DNA of 64,000 nucleotides from Lineus longissimus (lineage: Eukaryota; Nemertea; Pilidiophora; Heteronemertea; Lineidae), in NCBI RefSeq assembly GCF_910592395.1, contig NC_088324.1, positions 6,600,953 to 6,664,952 of the forward strand. Direction: 5' to 3'. The translations under genes and the position numbers were made by a program. Below the pieces are notes generated by a model. That model worked only from the letters and a program-made list of their open reading frames with translations, was not told where the DNA came from and ran no database searches. Shown in pieces: positions 1 to 10,834 of the stretch. The number at the start of each line of letters is the position of its first letter. The first letter of the stretch is position 1.

Positions 1-183
1 ACCAGCTTCTACAATAGGAGCACAGAATTCATCAGCCAAGTGAGGTCTAAACTGATCTAAGAGTAAAAGCCTTGTATTTTGTTCAAATTCACCAATGAAT
101 GGAAAAAAGACTTCATCAAGCCAATGTTGGAGTGTGTCATGATTCTGCAACCCTGACCGTGATGAAGTGACACGGACATTTTT
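1..183 (-). mobile_element. pogo-A transposon fragment (DDE core)
   Basis: This matches, on the minus strand, the catalytic-core segment of the pogo-like transposase found complete at 54.1-54.4 kb (LLLLDQF with the second catalytic D, and the HWLDEVFFPF-like stretch). Similarity stops abruptly near 181, where the sequence becomes the signal-peptide exon of the gene array. No TIR is present at this end, so this is a recombination scar rather than an insertion boundary. The element continues off the window to the left. Confidence 0.85.
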
Positions 184-185
184 CG

Positions 186-276
186 ATGATTTCGATGATT
201 TCGTGGTCATACTTTATGTGCATATGTGCGCTTACAACACGTATAGGAGATGTGACTGCTGGCTCTCCCCTGAAAG
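186..276 (+). pseudogene. signal-peptide exon copy 0, 5' truncated
   Basis: This is a secretory leader exon of the tandem lectin-like family. Hydrophobic core residues (ISWSYFMCICALTT) and the end VTAGSP are readable, and a GT splice donor (AAAG|gtaaaa) follows at 277 in phase 1. The first codons of the other copies (MVASV) are missing because the exon is joined to a transposon fragment at about 183. An ATG at 186 is still in frame, so translation is not excluded, but the promoter side is gone. It is probably a dead copy. Confidence 0.6.
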
Positions 277-536
277 GTAAAACAGAGACCACGCGAAAGC
301 TGAGGGTTGGTGAGGTGTCCTCATATTGTTCTATTGTTAATCGGACACAAAGGATTATGGAGCCATGTGTACCATTACGATGTAAGGGCATGTTTTTCCA
401 TTAAGTTAGTCTGTGGCTAACTTACGGACATAACGCCAACTCAAAGTTCACGCTATCTTCGTTACGTGACATCGGCTAAGAACACCGATGATGGGGTATA
501 CGAACATGTGTTAATGCGTAGAAATGAAATGCTTCA
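277..536 (+). other. intron start of unit 0
   Basis: This sequence follows the SP donor and is shared with 11480-11739. It has no coding potential. It ends at a TTAA used as the piggyBac insertion site. Confidence 0.5.
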
Positions 537-1077
537 TTAAAACACGTTGAGTGCCAGCTACAAATTTAGTAGTATTTGTAAGTTCCTTCCGGTGGCCGCC
601 TACGAGTTCATTCGTAGTATCATACCTCTACTCTACAATCATTAATTTCCCCCAAAGACACATTTTAAAGGTATTCATGCCCAGTTGCCAAGTACTAAGT
701 GTATGGACAATCATAATGACAAATCGCATCTCATGAATACAGATTACTTCAATTAAAATATCAAGTTACATACTGTCACCAGGAAGTCAAGTTGCAAGTT
801 GTCGCCAAGAAGCATGTATGTTCCTGAAAAGTTCTATATCTTCCTGAAACGTTCTATCCTTATGAAATTTGAAGGAAAACCATTTTCATAACATCGGTTT
901 CAACAAAATGAGTCAATAAATGCACATTCTCGTGCAGTTTTACATCGTGTCACAAAAACATGTTAGGTACTCCGGTTCATCCACATTTTGAAAATACAGT
1001 ACAATTGGAACATGAAACATCTAAAACACTTCCAAATCTACTACTTCGGTGTCTACTATCTCTTCCATTCTACCCAA

Positions 1078-3360
1078 TTATGCCAGTCCAATTGTGTGAT
1101 AGTGCCTGAAACAAACATCACTGCAGAGAGCCAGCTTGTCTGCACATGTTGGACAGAAGTATCTGGTTTCTTTTCTCACACCCCGTCTTGTGTAAACGCG
1201 GAAAGGTTTAGTTGGTCGTTGTTTCTTCTATGATGGTTGAATGGAATTCAAGTAATGGAAGTTGTTCGCATCTGCCACTGGTTCAGGTTGCCTCTGTATG
1301 CGTTCCACAACTTTAAGCCCAAGTAAGTGCTTTATGACGGTTTCGCGAAACTTGAGTTGTCGCATTGTGCTTCCAGTTTCAGCCTTGTACAACATATGGT
1401 CATTCGAAATCCAAATCTCAACCAAGTGAAGAGCCATCTTCTTATACCATCTGATAGTTTTGCGTAGTGCTGAGTAAATACGACAGCATTTGATCAGATC
1501 GATCGATACCGGACATACCAAGATTGCGAACGCGCACAATATTGGGTTTTTGCGATGCCTTGTTATTCCGGTTGCGGACCTCCACCATCTCATCGCGGTG
1601 CACATTGCTTATTGTCAACATTTCCCGTTTATCCTTCCACTTGCAAAAAACGACTGACTCAGACCGTGCCCATGTCATTTCACCTTTCCTCAGCGTTTTG
1701 TTGGTCACATCCTGAGGCTTCTCCTTCCGATTACTACGGAGGGTTCCACTGCTGTACGTCGAATGAGTGGCTAGTTTCTTAGCGAGGGACACTGAATTGT
1801 AAAAATTGCCAGTGAAGACAGTGTGGACTTTGTCTGAGAAGTCATCACCAAGAAGATACAGGACTATTGCTCCAGTTTGACCAAGATTGTGGGGATCTGG
1901 GTGCCCTTCTCCAGTGTAAAGACTAAGCCTGAGTGCAATCCCGTCGGACTCGCAGAGCTCGTACAGCTTCATCCCGTATTTGTGCTTTTTGTTCTTGATG
2001 TATACTGTCTGGATAATAACCTTTCCCGCAAAAGAACCATAGATTCAGCGATACTTAGATCCCTCCCAGGATAGTAGATTTCATCCATCACCGTGTTCAT
2101 ATGGTTAGAAAAGGGGAGGATCTTTTACTGGCGATCATTGTGTTTTGACCGACTACGTTATCAGCAAAGTGCCAGAATCATAGAAGCCACTGGGAACGAT
2201 TCCGACTCATGACTTTGCTGAACATATGGCAATGGTAGAGGGGGTCCTTACTCCAGTAGATCGCTATAGTTGGTTGTGTGTTAGGACCCATCTGAACAAG
2301 AAGGCCGAGAAAGGCCCTCATTTCTGACGCATCTGTGTCTTTCCATACCGCAAGACGAGAATTCCTACGTAGCGGACCATTTGCAGCAATTTGAGCAGCT
2401 GCGTATCTATTAGTCTCACTAACCATAAGATCAATAACTTCCTGGGTAGAGAACAGGTCAAAGAAATCAGTTGGCTCATGAAATACCATCAGAAGTTTCA
2501 AACCAGGTATTTCTTTGAAAGGATATACAGGTGGATCTTGATGGGTGTTTGTCCACTGATGAACGGTTGGTGCAGCAGCTTGGGCCTATAATGAAATAAT
2601 GAAATTTTACCCTGGGTAAAACAACTATTTCTCTGAATTTCACTGATATACAAGTGTCGTTTTATCTGTCATCGACATACCTGGGATGCCACGATTCGGG
2701 GTTGGTGTACTGCAGGCTGTCGCTGAACTGGAGCTGCTCTGTGAGCCTTATGAAATAAAAAAAATCTAGCCCGGATAAAACAATTGTATCTCTAAATACA
2801 CTGATATACCAGATTCATGTTCTCTGCATTGGCATACCTGGGATGCAATTTCTTTGGTTGCTTGAGGTTGCTGCTGGATTGAAACAGCTGCTTGATAAGC
2901 TTGAGCCTGTATTGAAATGATAAAATTCCAGCCTGGGTAAAACGACTTGATATCTGAACTATCTGATAAGTTTCGTTTTATCTGCTATTGACATACCTGT
3001 CGTTGGGGTAGGCCTACTGCAAACTGCTGATGGTTTGAACCTCCTCTACCACGGTCTTTGCCACCACGATTGCGTACACCATGCCCTTGCACAAGAATTA
3101 GTGGAGGGGTAACGGTTCTGGCCAGATTTTGTCCCCGACCCCCTCTTGTGCGTGGATCCCTAGGTATCAGATGCCTCTTCTGATCAGATGCATCGTCTGG
3201 TGTAGCGGGGGTCGTCTGTTGCAGCTGGGTGCTCGTAGCTTGCAACATTACTGGTGTTCATATCAGAAGGATCGTTATCAGGAGGATCAGTATGGATCAG
3301 GGATTCGTCTGCACTAGTAACAGATGCAGAATCTACCTCCATATCAGATTCTTCGTGCAT
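1078..3360 (-). pseudogene. piggyBac transposase, dead copy 1
   Basis: This is a DDE_Tnp_1_7 transposase that would cut and paste its element at TTAA. On the minus strand I read, in order: an acidic start (MHEESDMEVDS), an RG-rich region (RTRGGRGQN), short Q/A/P-rich exons, the N-terminal domain (DFFDLFSTQEVIDLMV, MRAFLGLLVQMG, YWSKDPLYH), the catalytic domain (KHKYGMKLYELCES, GTLRSNRK, CKWKDKRE, GIDRSDQML) and a C-terminal Cys-rich zinc domain (FCPTCADKLALCSDVCF, RHYHT), with a stop at 1078. There is a frameshift just after GIDRSDQML near 1470-1490 and a frame change near 3200-3250. The family motif with the first catalytic Asp (IDES) reads IAES, and the second (DNFY) reads GNFY. The third (GIDRSDQ) is kept. 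It is therefore catalytically dead as well as frameshifted. Confidence 0.88.
2586..2996 (-). repeat. tandem mini-exon/intron repeats in piggyBac gene
   Basis: On the minus strand, three homologous introns of 90-95 bp (2907-2996, 2747-2837, 2586-2680) separate mini-exons of 69 bp (2838-2906) and 66 bp (2681-2746). Each intron starts gtatg, contains an agataaaacga-like and a ttttaccc-like segment, and ends with a t-rich stretch plus ag. The mini-exons start with GCN CA/AC and end GCATCCCAG, in phase 0, so gain or loss keeps frame. They encode Q/A/P-rich linkers ending (I/V)ASQ. The structure repeats in copy 2 at 13740-14150. Confidence 0.75.
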
Positions 3361-3549
3361 AAACTGATCAGCAACTTGACTTGCTGTCAGTGCCAGATGA
3401 CCACGCCAAAGGAAAATTACAGAAGTACGACGTGGTGGAACATGGGAGCAGATGACGTAGTAGCACACAGAAAAGGCGGCAATTTCGAATTTACCATTGT
3501 TTATTTGAAGATCAGACTGTAGATATTCCCAAGTGCCAAAGTACAACTC

Positions 3550-4492
3550 AAGGAGGATACCGCGGTGACGTCACGGCTTTTCCAAGATGGCGCTGCATAT
3601 TTTAAACAAACTCCATCCACGGCCAAGGGAAAATCAAGTAATCAAAAAAGTTAGATGTTTCGCATCAAGTCAGAGTTATTAGTACTTTTCTGCTATGAAA
3701 TAAGTCTTCAGACAATAAGCTAGCATTTGAATAATGAAAAGTGCTGTTTTGATGGCGAAAAATAGGGTTTTTTAAACCAAATAGCCGGCACCGATCTTCC
3801 AAAATTAGCGATGGTTTCAAAACAGTCTCCCAGATATGGGGCAATCTCTTCATTATCATAATGGGATTTGGAGGCATGTTTACAGATTTTACAAGTTCGA
3901 GACCTGTAATACCTAAAACTCGCATAGATCCCCATAGATCCCCTCTATTTGTCGAGTTAGCGCCCCTGTAAGATCATGCATTTTCGGACACTAGAACGAA
4001 ATCTTCCTGCGGATATCGCGGTTTCGGTGATGATTTAAGGAGAAATTGACTGTTCTTAGAGTTGTATGGGACAGAAATGAGTTCATACTTCATGAATACA
4101 TGAATATATTATGATATGGGCGGGCTTCTAAGTCAAAACAATAACAAACTCAACTGCATCTCTACTGTATATTGCGTAGTGTATTGCCTAGTGTATTTCG
4201 TAGTGTATTTTAGCGGAGACATTATTTCCGCACTTTGGCCACGCCAAACGTCTTTTTTATTCGTGGAAGTTAATCTGCTCTGTAAATTTTATTTTACACA
4301 GGAAGAATCCATACTAGGTATTGCAATATTTCATGTCTATTGGTGTTTTTGTGTACAGGAGCGCACCAGACAGTGAGACGTGGAGATGTGTTCAGTGCTG
4401 GTGCTGTCAGTAGACTGAATCTGATTGGCCATAGCGATCACTAATATGGGTCGGGATCACGTGATGTGACGTCACCGCGGTATCCTCCTTGG
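3550..4492. mobile_element. non-autonomous TIR element, 9-bp TSD
   Basis: This is a 943-bp insertion with perfect 25-bp terminal inverted repeats (3550-3574 and 4466-4490, starting AAGGAGGATACCGCGG and including TGACGTCA). It is flanked by GTACAACTC at 3541-3549 and 4493-4501. The paralogous site in piggyBac copy 2 (about 14700-14712, caaggtacgactcg) is empty. An 8-9 bp duplication fits MULE-like or hAT-like elements; 9 bp favours MULE. I see no transposase inside. A YY1-like CAAGATGGCG lies just inside the left TIR. Confidence 0.85.
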
Positions 4493-4521
4493 GTACAACT
4501 CGTTGTCTGGCAATGGCGGGC

Positions 4522-4632
4522 AACTTCCTTCCAGGTGGCCAGGCTATGAGTCGTATCATGGCCTCCTCGATGGAAGTTCCTTCCAGGAAGCCAGGCTGTG
4601 GGTCGTATCATGGCCTCCTGGATGGAAGTTCC
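4522..4632 (+). repeat. 52-bp direct repeat, two copies plus partial third
   Basis: Units start at 4522, 4574 and 4626 (aa(c/g)ttccttccagg ... catggcctcct(c/g)gatgg). They are the loop part of the subterminal inverted repeat of piggyBac copy 1, whose left arm was split by the 943-bp insertion. Confidence 0.75.
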
Positions 4633-4859
4633 CCGCCATTGCCAACCCAAGAGTCGTACCTTGGCACATGGGGGAAATGTTCTTCAGTGGTGGCAACTAC
4701 GAGAATTATATATTGCTTTATTTGTCATTCAATTAGGTTTAGGAACCTCGTTCCCACCTATTTGGAGTCTCTACGGACTAATGCATGGACTGTACTAAAA
4801 GTCACACATTGGCACCTGGGATCAGAAATCAAATATTGGCCTGGCACTCAACGTGTTAA

Positions 4860-5389
4860 TTGGTGTGACCACAGGGGGGACAGGGAAAAGGGAAAGACTT
4901 ACCAGTTAACCTTAAAATTTTATTAGAATTAAAGCTATAATAGTTTGCGCATTCACTGCAAGAAACTATCGTTTATGGGTTGTAGTACCAGTTCCACAAT
5001 AGCTTATTAGAACAACATGATTGTCAGCTCTTCTTGACTACAAGCTTGATGGATCTGATCCTGATATACGGGTTGTATATCACAGCAAGATAAAGAGTTA
5101 CAGCAGGCTTCAGGCCACACCGGGTCACTTTAGCCCAATAGTAATAGTAGGCATAGCGAAGTTCAACTGAAGGTGATTAAAACATGACAAATCACAATGC
5201 ATATTCTATCACGTGACTCACCACACCGTGCATGTACCAACACGACCTAGTGTGCACCGATGTCAAAGCCTTCGCGTCAAGAGGAGGAGGCTGTTCGGTT
5301 TGACAGGAAAATTAGCACGTCGTCGTATTGTTTGGAAGCCATATACATTGATCAAAATATCATTTCTTGATTTCCATCCCGTGTCATCA
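4860..5389 (+). other. intron/upstream region of SP copy 1
   Basis: Non-coding sequence shared with 15070-15584. It contains the conserved ggtcactttagcccaat block and the sequence directly upstream of the alternative (b-type) signal-peptide exon. No gene seen. Confidence 0.5.
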
Positions 5390-5517
5390 ATGGCAAACTT
5401 AATTTTCACTATGGTGGCATCAGTGATGATTTCGTTGTCATACTTTATGTGCATATGTGCGCTTATAACACTTATAGGAGGTGTGACTGCTAGCTCTCCC
5501 CCGAAAGGTGAGACAGA
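5390..5517 (+). CDS. signal-peptide exon copy 1 (b-type start)
   Basis: This first coding exon encodes a secretory leader. An ATG at 5390 (MANLIFT) runs in frame into the ATG common to all copies at 5411 (MVASVMISLSYFMCICALIT), followed by GGVTASSPPK and a donor at 5518 (AAAG|gtgaga), phase 1. The long hydrophobic stretch followed by small residues (VTA/S) fits signal-peptidase cleavage. Upstream sequence differs from the a-type copies (11.4, 19.8 kb and later), so there are at least two kinds of 5' context. It joins in frame to PAN exons (phase 1) but not to the LamG exon immediately downstream. Confidence 0.6.
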
Positions 5518-6293
5518 GACCACTCGAAAGCTGAGGGTTGGTGAGGTGTCCTCATATTGTTCTCTTGATGATAGTTAAATTGGCTAACTGACGGACATAA
5601 CGTCAAGTCGAAATACACGCTATATTCGTGACCTTACATGGTTGAACAACTTGCCTCGGCCTAGAACACCGATGATGGGCGAGACGAACATGTGTTAATG
5701 CTGAGAGATGAAATGCTTTATTAATTGGTGTAACCACAGGGGGGACAGGCAAAAGGGAAACGAGTAATCAGTTTACCTTAAAACGTTCTTGAAATAAAAG
5801 TCATTATCTGTATAGTTTATGCATTTGCTGCAAGAAACTATCGTTTATGGGTTGTAGTACTAGTATCACAGTCGCTTATTAGAAATACTAATGTTATAAT
5901 AACACGATTGTCAGCTCTTCTGGATTGCAAGCTTGATGGATCTGATCCTGATATACGGTTTGTATAACCACAGCACAATATACAGTTACTAGCTTCAGGC
6001 CGCTTCGGGCCACTTACGCCAAATGGTAATAGTAGGCAGAGAGAAGTTCCATTGAAGGTGATAAAAAGAAGACGAATCACAATGAATGGACTATCACGTG
6101 ACTCACCACACGGTGCATGTACCAACACGACGTAGTGTGCACCGATGTCAAGAGGAGGCAGTTCGGTTGACAGGAAAATTAGCACGTCGTCGTATTATTT
6201 GGAAGCCATTGACATTTATCAAACTATCGTTTCTTGTTTTCCATCCGGTATCAATTGCAAACTTAATTTTCACCATAATCATTTTCTTCGTAG
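5518..6293 (+). other. short SP-LamG intron without transposons
   Basis: This is the most compact version of the intron. It preserves the empty TTAA site used by piggyBac elsewhere (5721-5724) and, near 5965-5975 (cagcacaatata then cagttactagcttcagg), the empty site used by pogo-A in later units. Positions 6093-6290 are a second copy of the sequence upstream of SP copy 1 (5213-5410), without the leader. I find no exon here that would connect phase 1 to phase 2. Confidence 0.55.
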
Positions 6294-6885
6294 CCTGATT
6301 GGAAATGCGAGATATGTTGAATCTCTAGTTTTTGGAAAGGTGCTTCAGTTTAATGATAAGAACGCATCTGCAATTTTACCCCATATAAATTTATTTGAAT
6401 TGAAAGATATGACTATTATGTTTTATATAAGATCTGATCTGATCAAGTCTCCAAAAAATCATTTGATGGGTTTCTATAATAAAAGAAGAAAGATTGACAT
6501 AGGATATAACGACTGTAAAGAAGTGTTGATTATTGTTTGGCAAATTAATCAAAATAAAGGTGATCATCAGAACATTGCAGACGCTTCTTATTTTTCTCTC
6601 GGCTATTATTCCATTCTCAGTCGTATAAGTTGGCAGCATTTTGCTGTTACGATTACCAAGTATAAGGATAATAGTCAGCCTCACGTGAAACTTTATAGAA
6701 ACGGCAACCTCTTAAGAAGATCAGGTGATAGGCGAAATCAAGCACCGCACTTGGGTGGAACGTTTTCAATTTTGGGTAACTCCATTTCAGTGAGTCAATT
6801 GTCGAATTTGAGATTTTACCCTTCTGTCATGACAAAACATGATATTTTGAGATACCAAAAAAGAGGTAGGTTTGTCAACTACTAG
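6294..6885 (+). CDS. LamG/ConA-like exon copy 1 (divergent)
   Basis: The acceptor tttcttcgtag|CCTGATTGG opens a frame of about 190 codons with LamG-type features: VESLVFGKVLQFND near the start, an MTIMFYIRSDL strand, SRISWQHFAVTIT in the middle, HVKLYRNGNLLRR, then LSNLRFYPSVMT near the end. The domain is a beta-sandwich that usually binds glycans or proteins outside the cell. The frame meets a stop at 6883-6885, and a possible donor AGAG|gtaggt lies at 866 in phase 1. This copy is clearly more divergent than the other five, especially in the segment between YIRSD and the SRISW strand. AATAAA lies at about 6978. It could be terminal or internal. Confidence 0.7.
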
Positions 6886-8461
6886 CTTGCTGGGTAACCT
6901 TGGAATCGAATAGGGAGCCTTACCACATGACATGAACTGACAGCATTAGCTCTAGATTAGTCAGGGTGCTAAAGGCTAATAAATTATTTCTTAGAACATG
7001 GAAATGTCGGATGAAGTTTTTTTCTTCGCTGTTTTCTATAGTCTGGGGAGTGTTCATCAAGATCCAAGGGGGTGCCCGATGATAGCATTTTTCAAAATAT
7101 GCAAATTAAGCCCGCCATAACTGAAATTCCATTCATTTGTTATAACTCGATAAACATGCATCATAACAAAACAAAATTACACCAAGGTTATTTTTAATTG
7201 TAAATAAGTGTAAAAATAGAGTATAGTTCCAAGGTTATCATGATCTGGCTAGCAGATAAACCCATAGCTGGTGATTGTATGCATTCAATAAGACTGGGAT
7301 ATGCAAATTGGATGCGGCCATTAATACAGAGGTTATCATGGTTTATCATTCAAACCAGGCCATTGCTGATGCGATTGTACGCGCTGCATAACATTGAAAT
7401 ATGCAAATTAGATGCTGCCATCACGAAAGTCCATTTTCCGGTGATATCTCGTTAGCTATCTAGTATGATATCATCAAAGAAGTGTCATGATCTAGGCTAT
7501 CATGTTCTATCATTCAGCTAATATCATAGCTATTGTGTTTTTAGTGATATGCTAGGGGTTATGATAGTTTTTTTAATGATGAATCTAGAAGGGTATTCAG
7601 TCCCAAGCATCATATCGGGTAACATGCACAGTGCATTCTGAGACATGATAGGCCACTCATGATCACTTGCACCAGTTTGAATTGTGAGCGCTTTTGCTTT
7701 TGCATCCACATCGGATCATATATAGTATGTATTCTAGGGGTTTGACACCATCTGGAATGATGGCTGCATTGTGTCAGTGACTTTTTTCTATGTACTTCCA
7801 TCTGAAGTTCTCAGGGTTTATTACTAGCAAAAGATGGCGTTAATCTAAAGGACCATTGGCATTATTAAGGGCAATTATACCAAACTGTCGGCTACCCAGT
7901 CACCTCCTATTTTACAGTTTCCAGCAACAAATTGCACAAAAAAGGAAAAATTCAAACTCTGACTGAGTTATCGCGCTTTTCCTATGTTGACTCGGATTTG
8001 CCGCGAGTTAGCTTTCCACGCATGGACTCTTTCAATGTGGAACGATGCACTAGTAAAGTGTTTCCTGGAGCTAGGATCTACCCATTGACGTCATATTGCT
8101 GATATCGATTTTTCCGAACTCACGCTGATGGCGCTTGATTACCTAGCTACTGCGACCATCAATGGAAATGTCGTTGCGTCTTAATAGCGGGGTGATGTGA
8201 ACTTGGATCTCGGCGTGCACTCACGTGGCGGGATAGTCTTTCGCGACAGGACTTGCGCGTACTGAAAATAACGAATAACGCGTTCTTCTACTATCTTAGA
8301 GCTGAAACAAAATTGGAAAAGCATCAAACACGTTCAGAAAAATAGTTTACTGATGAACCAGAAAAACAAACATACTGCACTAAAAAGCCGACTTTTATTT
8401 TAAGAGTCTGGATTGCTTGATAGTGAGCGACTTCACAGTTTTTTTGCAAATGCTTTACTTG
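6886..8461 (+). other. unit-1-specific intron, LamG to PAN
   Basis: No coding exon recognised. It holds AATAAA at about 6978 and a diverged tandem duplication of about 110 bp (7212-7440), each part containing gttatcat and atatgcaaatt(g/a)gatgc. From 7441 to 8461 I see nothing recognisable. This stretch is absent from later units. Confidence 0.45.
7212..7440 (+). repeat. diverged ~110-bp tandem repeat with octamer motif
   Basis: Two units start aggttatcatg (7212 and 7330) and contain ATATGCAAATTRGATGC followed by GCCAT (7299 and 7397). A third ATATGCAAATTAAGC..GCCAT occurs upstream at about 7096. ATGCAAAT is the classical POU/octamer motif. A role is not shown. Confidence 0.5.
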
Positions 8462-9685
8462 TAGATGGACTAAAGAGCACGGTGTGGCAATATGCTCATT
8501 GCCATGTTCTCTTCCCCATAACTACTTAGAGCCTGATTACTGACATGGTCTTTGAATCCTTCACCGTGTCAGGCAGACATAAAAGTAGTATGCTGTAGCT
8601 TGGTCCTTGATGTAATTAAAGTTAAGGTTCTACACGGCCATTGGTGATTTGACAACGAAATATTTTTCTACTCCAATACAACACTCCACTGTGACCACAA
8701 CCGGAAAGGTATGCCTAGGAAGCAGCTGCCCTGTGATGTTGAGATGCTTTCCTACTGTTTGCTGTTTATCTACACTGCCCATCCTTTACTTTGGGATTCC
8801 ATCTTCAACGGTGCCGTAGTCAGATCGCTTTCCTCAACGTAATCTTCGCCTGGAAGGCCTTTGGGCTTATCTAAAAGCTAGACCATGATAAGGTGGGAAT
8901 TAGCACTTATTCGATGACAATGGTCCACATATTTTCTGAAATATTGCCAAAAACCGAATTTTGTTTACGAAGTGGCTATGTACACAGCTGACTGCTGTGT
9001 ACGCAGGAACACGTTGGTTGTATGCACAGCAGAGGCGAATTAACATAACCGCGTCATCAATGACGTCAGCTGGAGAAAAAAGGCGGTGGCGGTGGCGGTG
9101 GAAGAATTCCCCGCTTCCCTTCAAGTTGGGGCCAAATTCTCATCCTTTCCCGCCTTCCAAACATGCTGCGTATGCAACAATAATTGTTCTGCTGCATACA
9201 CAGCATGCTGTGTACATATCCTCTTCCTTATAATGGCCGCTCTCATTTGCATAATTTGCATGAATTGCAAAAGTTCAACACATTTAAATGAACAACAACG
9301 GGCTTAGAATGTGCAAGGGATATCAGCGGGTAACCTCTGGAATCTTGATGAGCATCGCAGACTATTTGAAAACAGCAAAAAGTAAAAGCTTCCATCATTT
9401 CCGCGTCCGACCCCTTGCTCCCGGACTGTCAGTTCAGTTGGATCGATGTTAACATCAGACGACTGTAATTCACTCTCTAGGTTAAAGTCGGAGTGAGAAT
9501 CGAAAATGATTCTTAGCTTCTGTAATAACTGAGCATCAATAGAGAGTGAAACTAACGGTATCAAATTTTGAAAAAGCCATCATCGGTGGACATGGTTTGA
9601 CCAAATTCATAGGTCAGGAAAAATCTGATATTTTCTGTAATACTGGGTCAAGGAAGTTTTGTTAATGCTTCCAACTCTTCCGTAG
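8462..9685 (+). other. shared intron block before PAN copy 1
   Basis: Homologous to 17174-18761. It contains a GGCGGT/GGTGGC micro-repeat near 9083-9101, TGACGTCA near 9060, and dyads built on CACAGCATGCTGTGTA (8978-9005, 9191-9213). It ends with the PAN acceptor. No ORF that I trust. Confidence 0.5.
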
Positions 9686-9879
9686 CATTCTTGTTCAGAA
9701 AACAAGTAACAGTGCACGCAGCTTTACTAGAACTAGAAGTTGTAGGCCATATTCGATCTCAGCGTGATTGTACCAGAGAATGCTTGAGACAATTCATGGC
9801 CAGTAAGACAGAACAGTGTCTCGGGTTCCTTTACGACGTCAAAGGGACCAGTTGTGGGTTTTACAAAGTATTTGCGTGA
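9686..9879 (+). CDS. PAN/Apple-like exon copy 1 (short form)
   Basis: The acceptor ctcttccgtag|CATTCTTG opens the exon in phase 1. The encoded part has four cysteines in a PAN/Apple-like spacing: DCTRECLRQF, then QCLGFLYDV, then TSCGFY. PAN modules are small extracellular binding domains. The frame ends KVFA and a stop at 9877-9879; alternatively GC|gtgaat just before it is a phase-2 donor. LamG copy 1 (ending phase 1 at 6865) would splice to it in frame, and so would SP copy 1. The family match is from the cysteine pattern only. Confidence 0.65.
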
Positions 9880-10364
9880 ATCCCCTCTACAGGTAACTAT
9901 GGAGCGACGTCAAGCCGATATATACTACAGGAATTTTGAAAATTAAATCACAGCGAGTGGAGCTGCAAACTGATAATATGCTCCTAGGATGTCTGTACGG
10001 AAAGCTCAGGTGGAAAGGGGAAAAGGAAATGGGAAAAGCGTAATGCTGAAAGTATAAATCGTTTGAGATCTGGGGGTTTTTTTTGGTTGATGCGTTTGAT
10101 AACAAGTAAGACCTGTAAAAAGGCAAACTAATGAAGAAAAACCGCCGACTCAAATAACGCACGAGACGATAATAATGACCCAATTAGTCACAAACAGCTC
10201 AATATTGATGGCTCATCGGAAGACTTTAAAAATCTATATCGCAAATTATCACATGGATATTTGTATAAATTTTGACTTTCGCTCTTATAAATTAATGATA
10301 TGTACCACACACACACAAACAACGAGAGCATTGCTGTAAATACAATTGAAAGTTATTCCAAAAT
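9880..10364 (+). other. region between PAN 1 and inserted element
   Basis: Shared with 18956-19438 and later units. It contains the diverged PAN tail (CTACAGgtaact..). No gene seen. Confidence 0.45.
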
Positions 10365-10582
10365 AGGGCCGTTTAGACGACATGAAAAAAACCACATGCG
10401 ATCCAACTGAATCCGAATGCGGTTTAAATTTTTCTCGTCTAAATGCAAAATGATCCGGATCAATGTGGTCCCATCCGGATTAAAAAAAACCACCGGTCGA
10501 GGTAGTTTTAATCTGGATGCATCCGGATCAATAGCGTCGTCTAAACCCAAATGGATACCCAATCCGGATTCATTCTACCTGG

Positions 10583-10592
10583 GCGCATGCGC
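10583..10592. promoter_or_regulatory. NRF1-type palindrome GCGCATGCGC
   Basis: A perfect match to the NRF1 consensus core, common in TATA-less metazoan promoters, lies about 130 bp upstream of an ATG within the inserted element. The local rise in CG dinucleotides supports a captured promoter. Function is inferred. Confidence 0.4.
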
Positions 10593-10718
10593 ACTAACGT
10601 GTGTGTTGGTACTTGAAACGTTTTGCGTTGCACGAGAATTGTGTTTTTGGCGCGGGGAGTGAGATTTTTAGTTAAAGTGTTTTTTCCCGGACTAATTTGC
10701 GATTTTTTTAATCAAGCT

Positions 10719-10834
10719 ATGGCTAAGGCGGATCGGTTTACAGAAAGCGATGTGTTCGATCCCGCGAAATATCCCGCGAAGAAATGCGGTTCAAGTACCA
10801 AACCACAATTTTTTTACACCTCCACAACAAACAG
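10719..10834 (+). CDS. possible captured first coding exon, unknown protein
   Basis: The ATG at 10719 opens MAKADRFTESDVFDPAKYPA and continues to a donor-like CAAACAG|gtattgg at 10835. The unspliced frame stops at 10859. I do not recognise the protein. It lies downstream of an NRF1 palindrome and a GC-richer stretch inside a small TIR element, so it may be a fragment of a host gene picked up by the transposon. The short length keeps confidence low. Confidence 0.3.

Larger units (their letters stand above)
541..4855 (-). mobile_element. piggyBac-family transposon, copy 1
   Basis: The element is bounded by TTAA at 537-540 and 4856-4859. Its ends are inverted repeats: left AACACGTTGAGTGCCAG, right CTGGCACTCAACGTG. 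TTAA duplication and CACGTTGAGTGCC-type ends are hallmarks of piggyBac. The transposase lies on the minus strand. The same site is empty in paralogous introns at 5721-5724 and 15916-15919 (aaatgctttaTTAAttggtg), so the borders are certain. It carries a 943-bp secondary insertion at 3550-4492. It is a relic, because its transposase is broken. Confidence 0.92.

Noticed and set aside
137-391. Minus-strand frame opposite the SP exon (also 11325-11594)
   Set aside because: Antisense shadow of the leader exon; it varies with SP copies and has no family features.
9083-9101. Triplet-repeat coding region (GGT/GGC, glycine or proline runs)
   Set aside because: Intronic micro-repeat shared with 17.8 kb; surrounding frames are not conserved.
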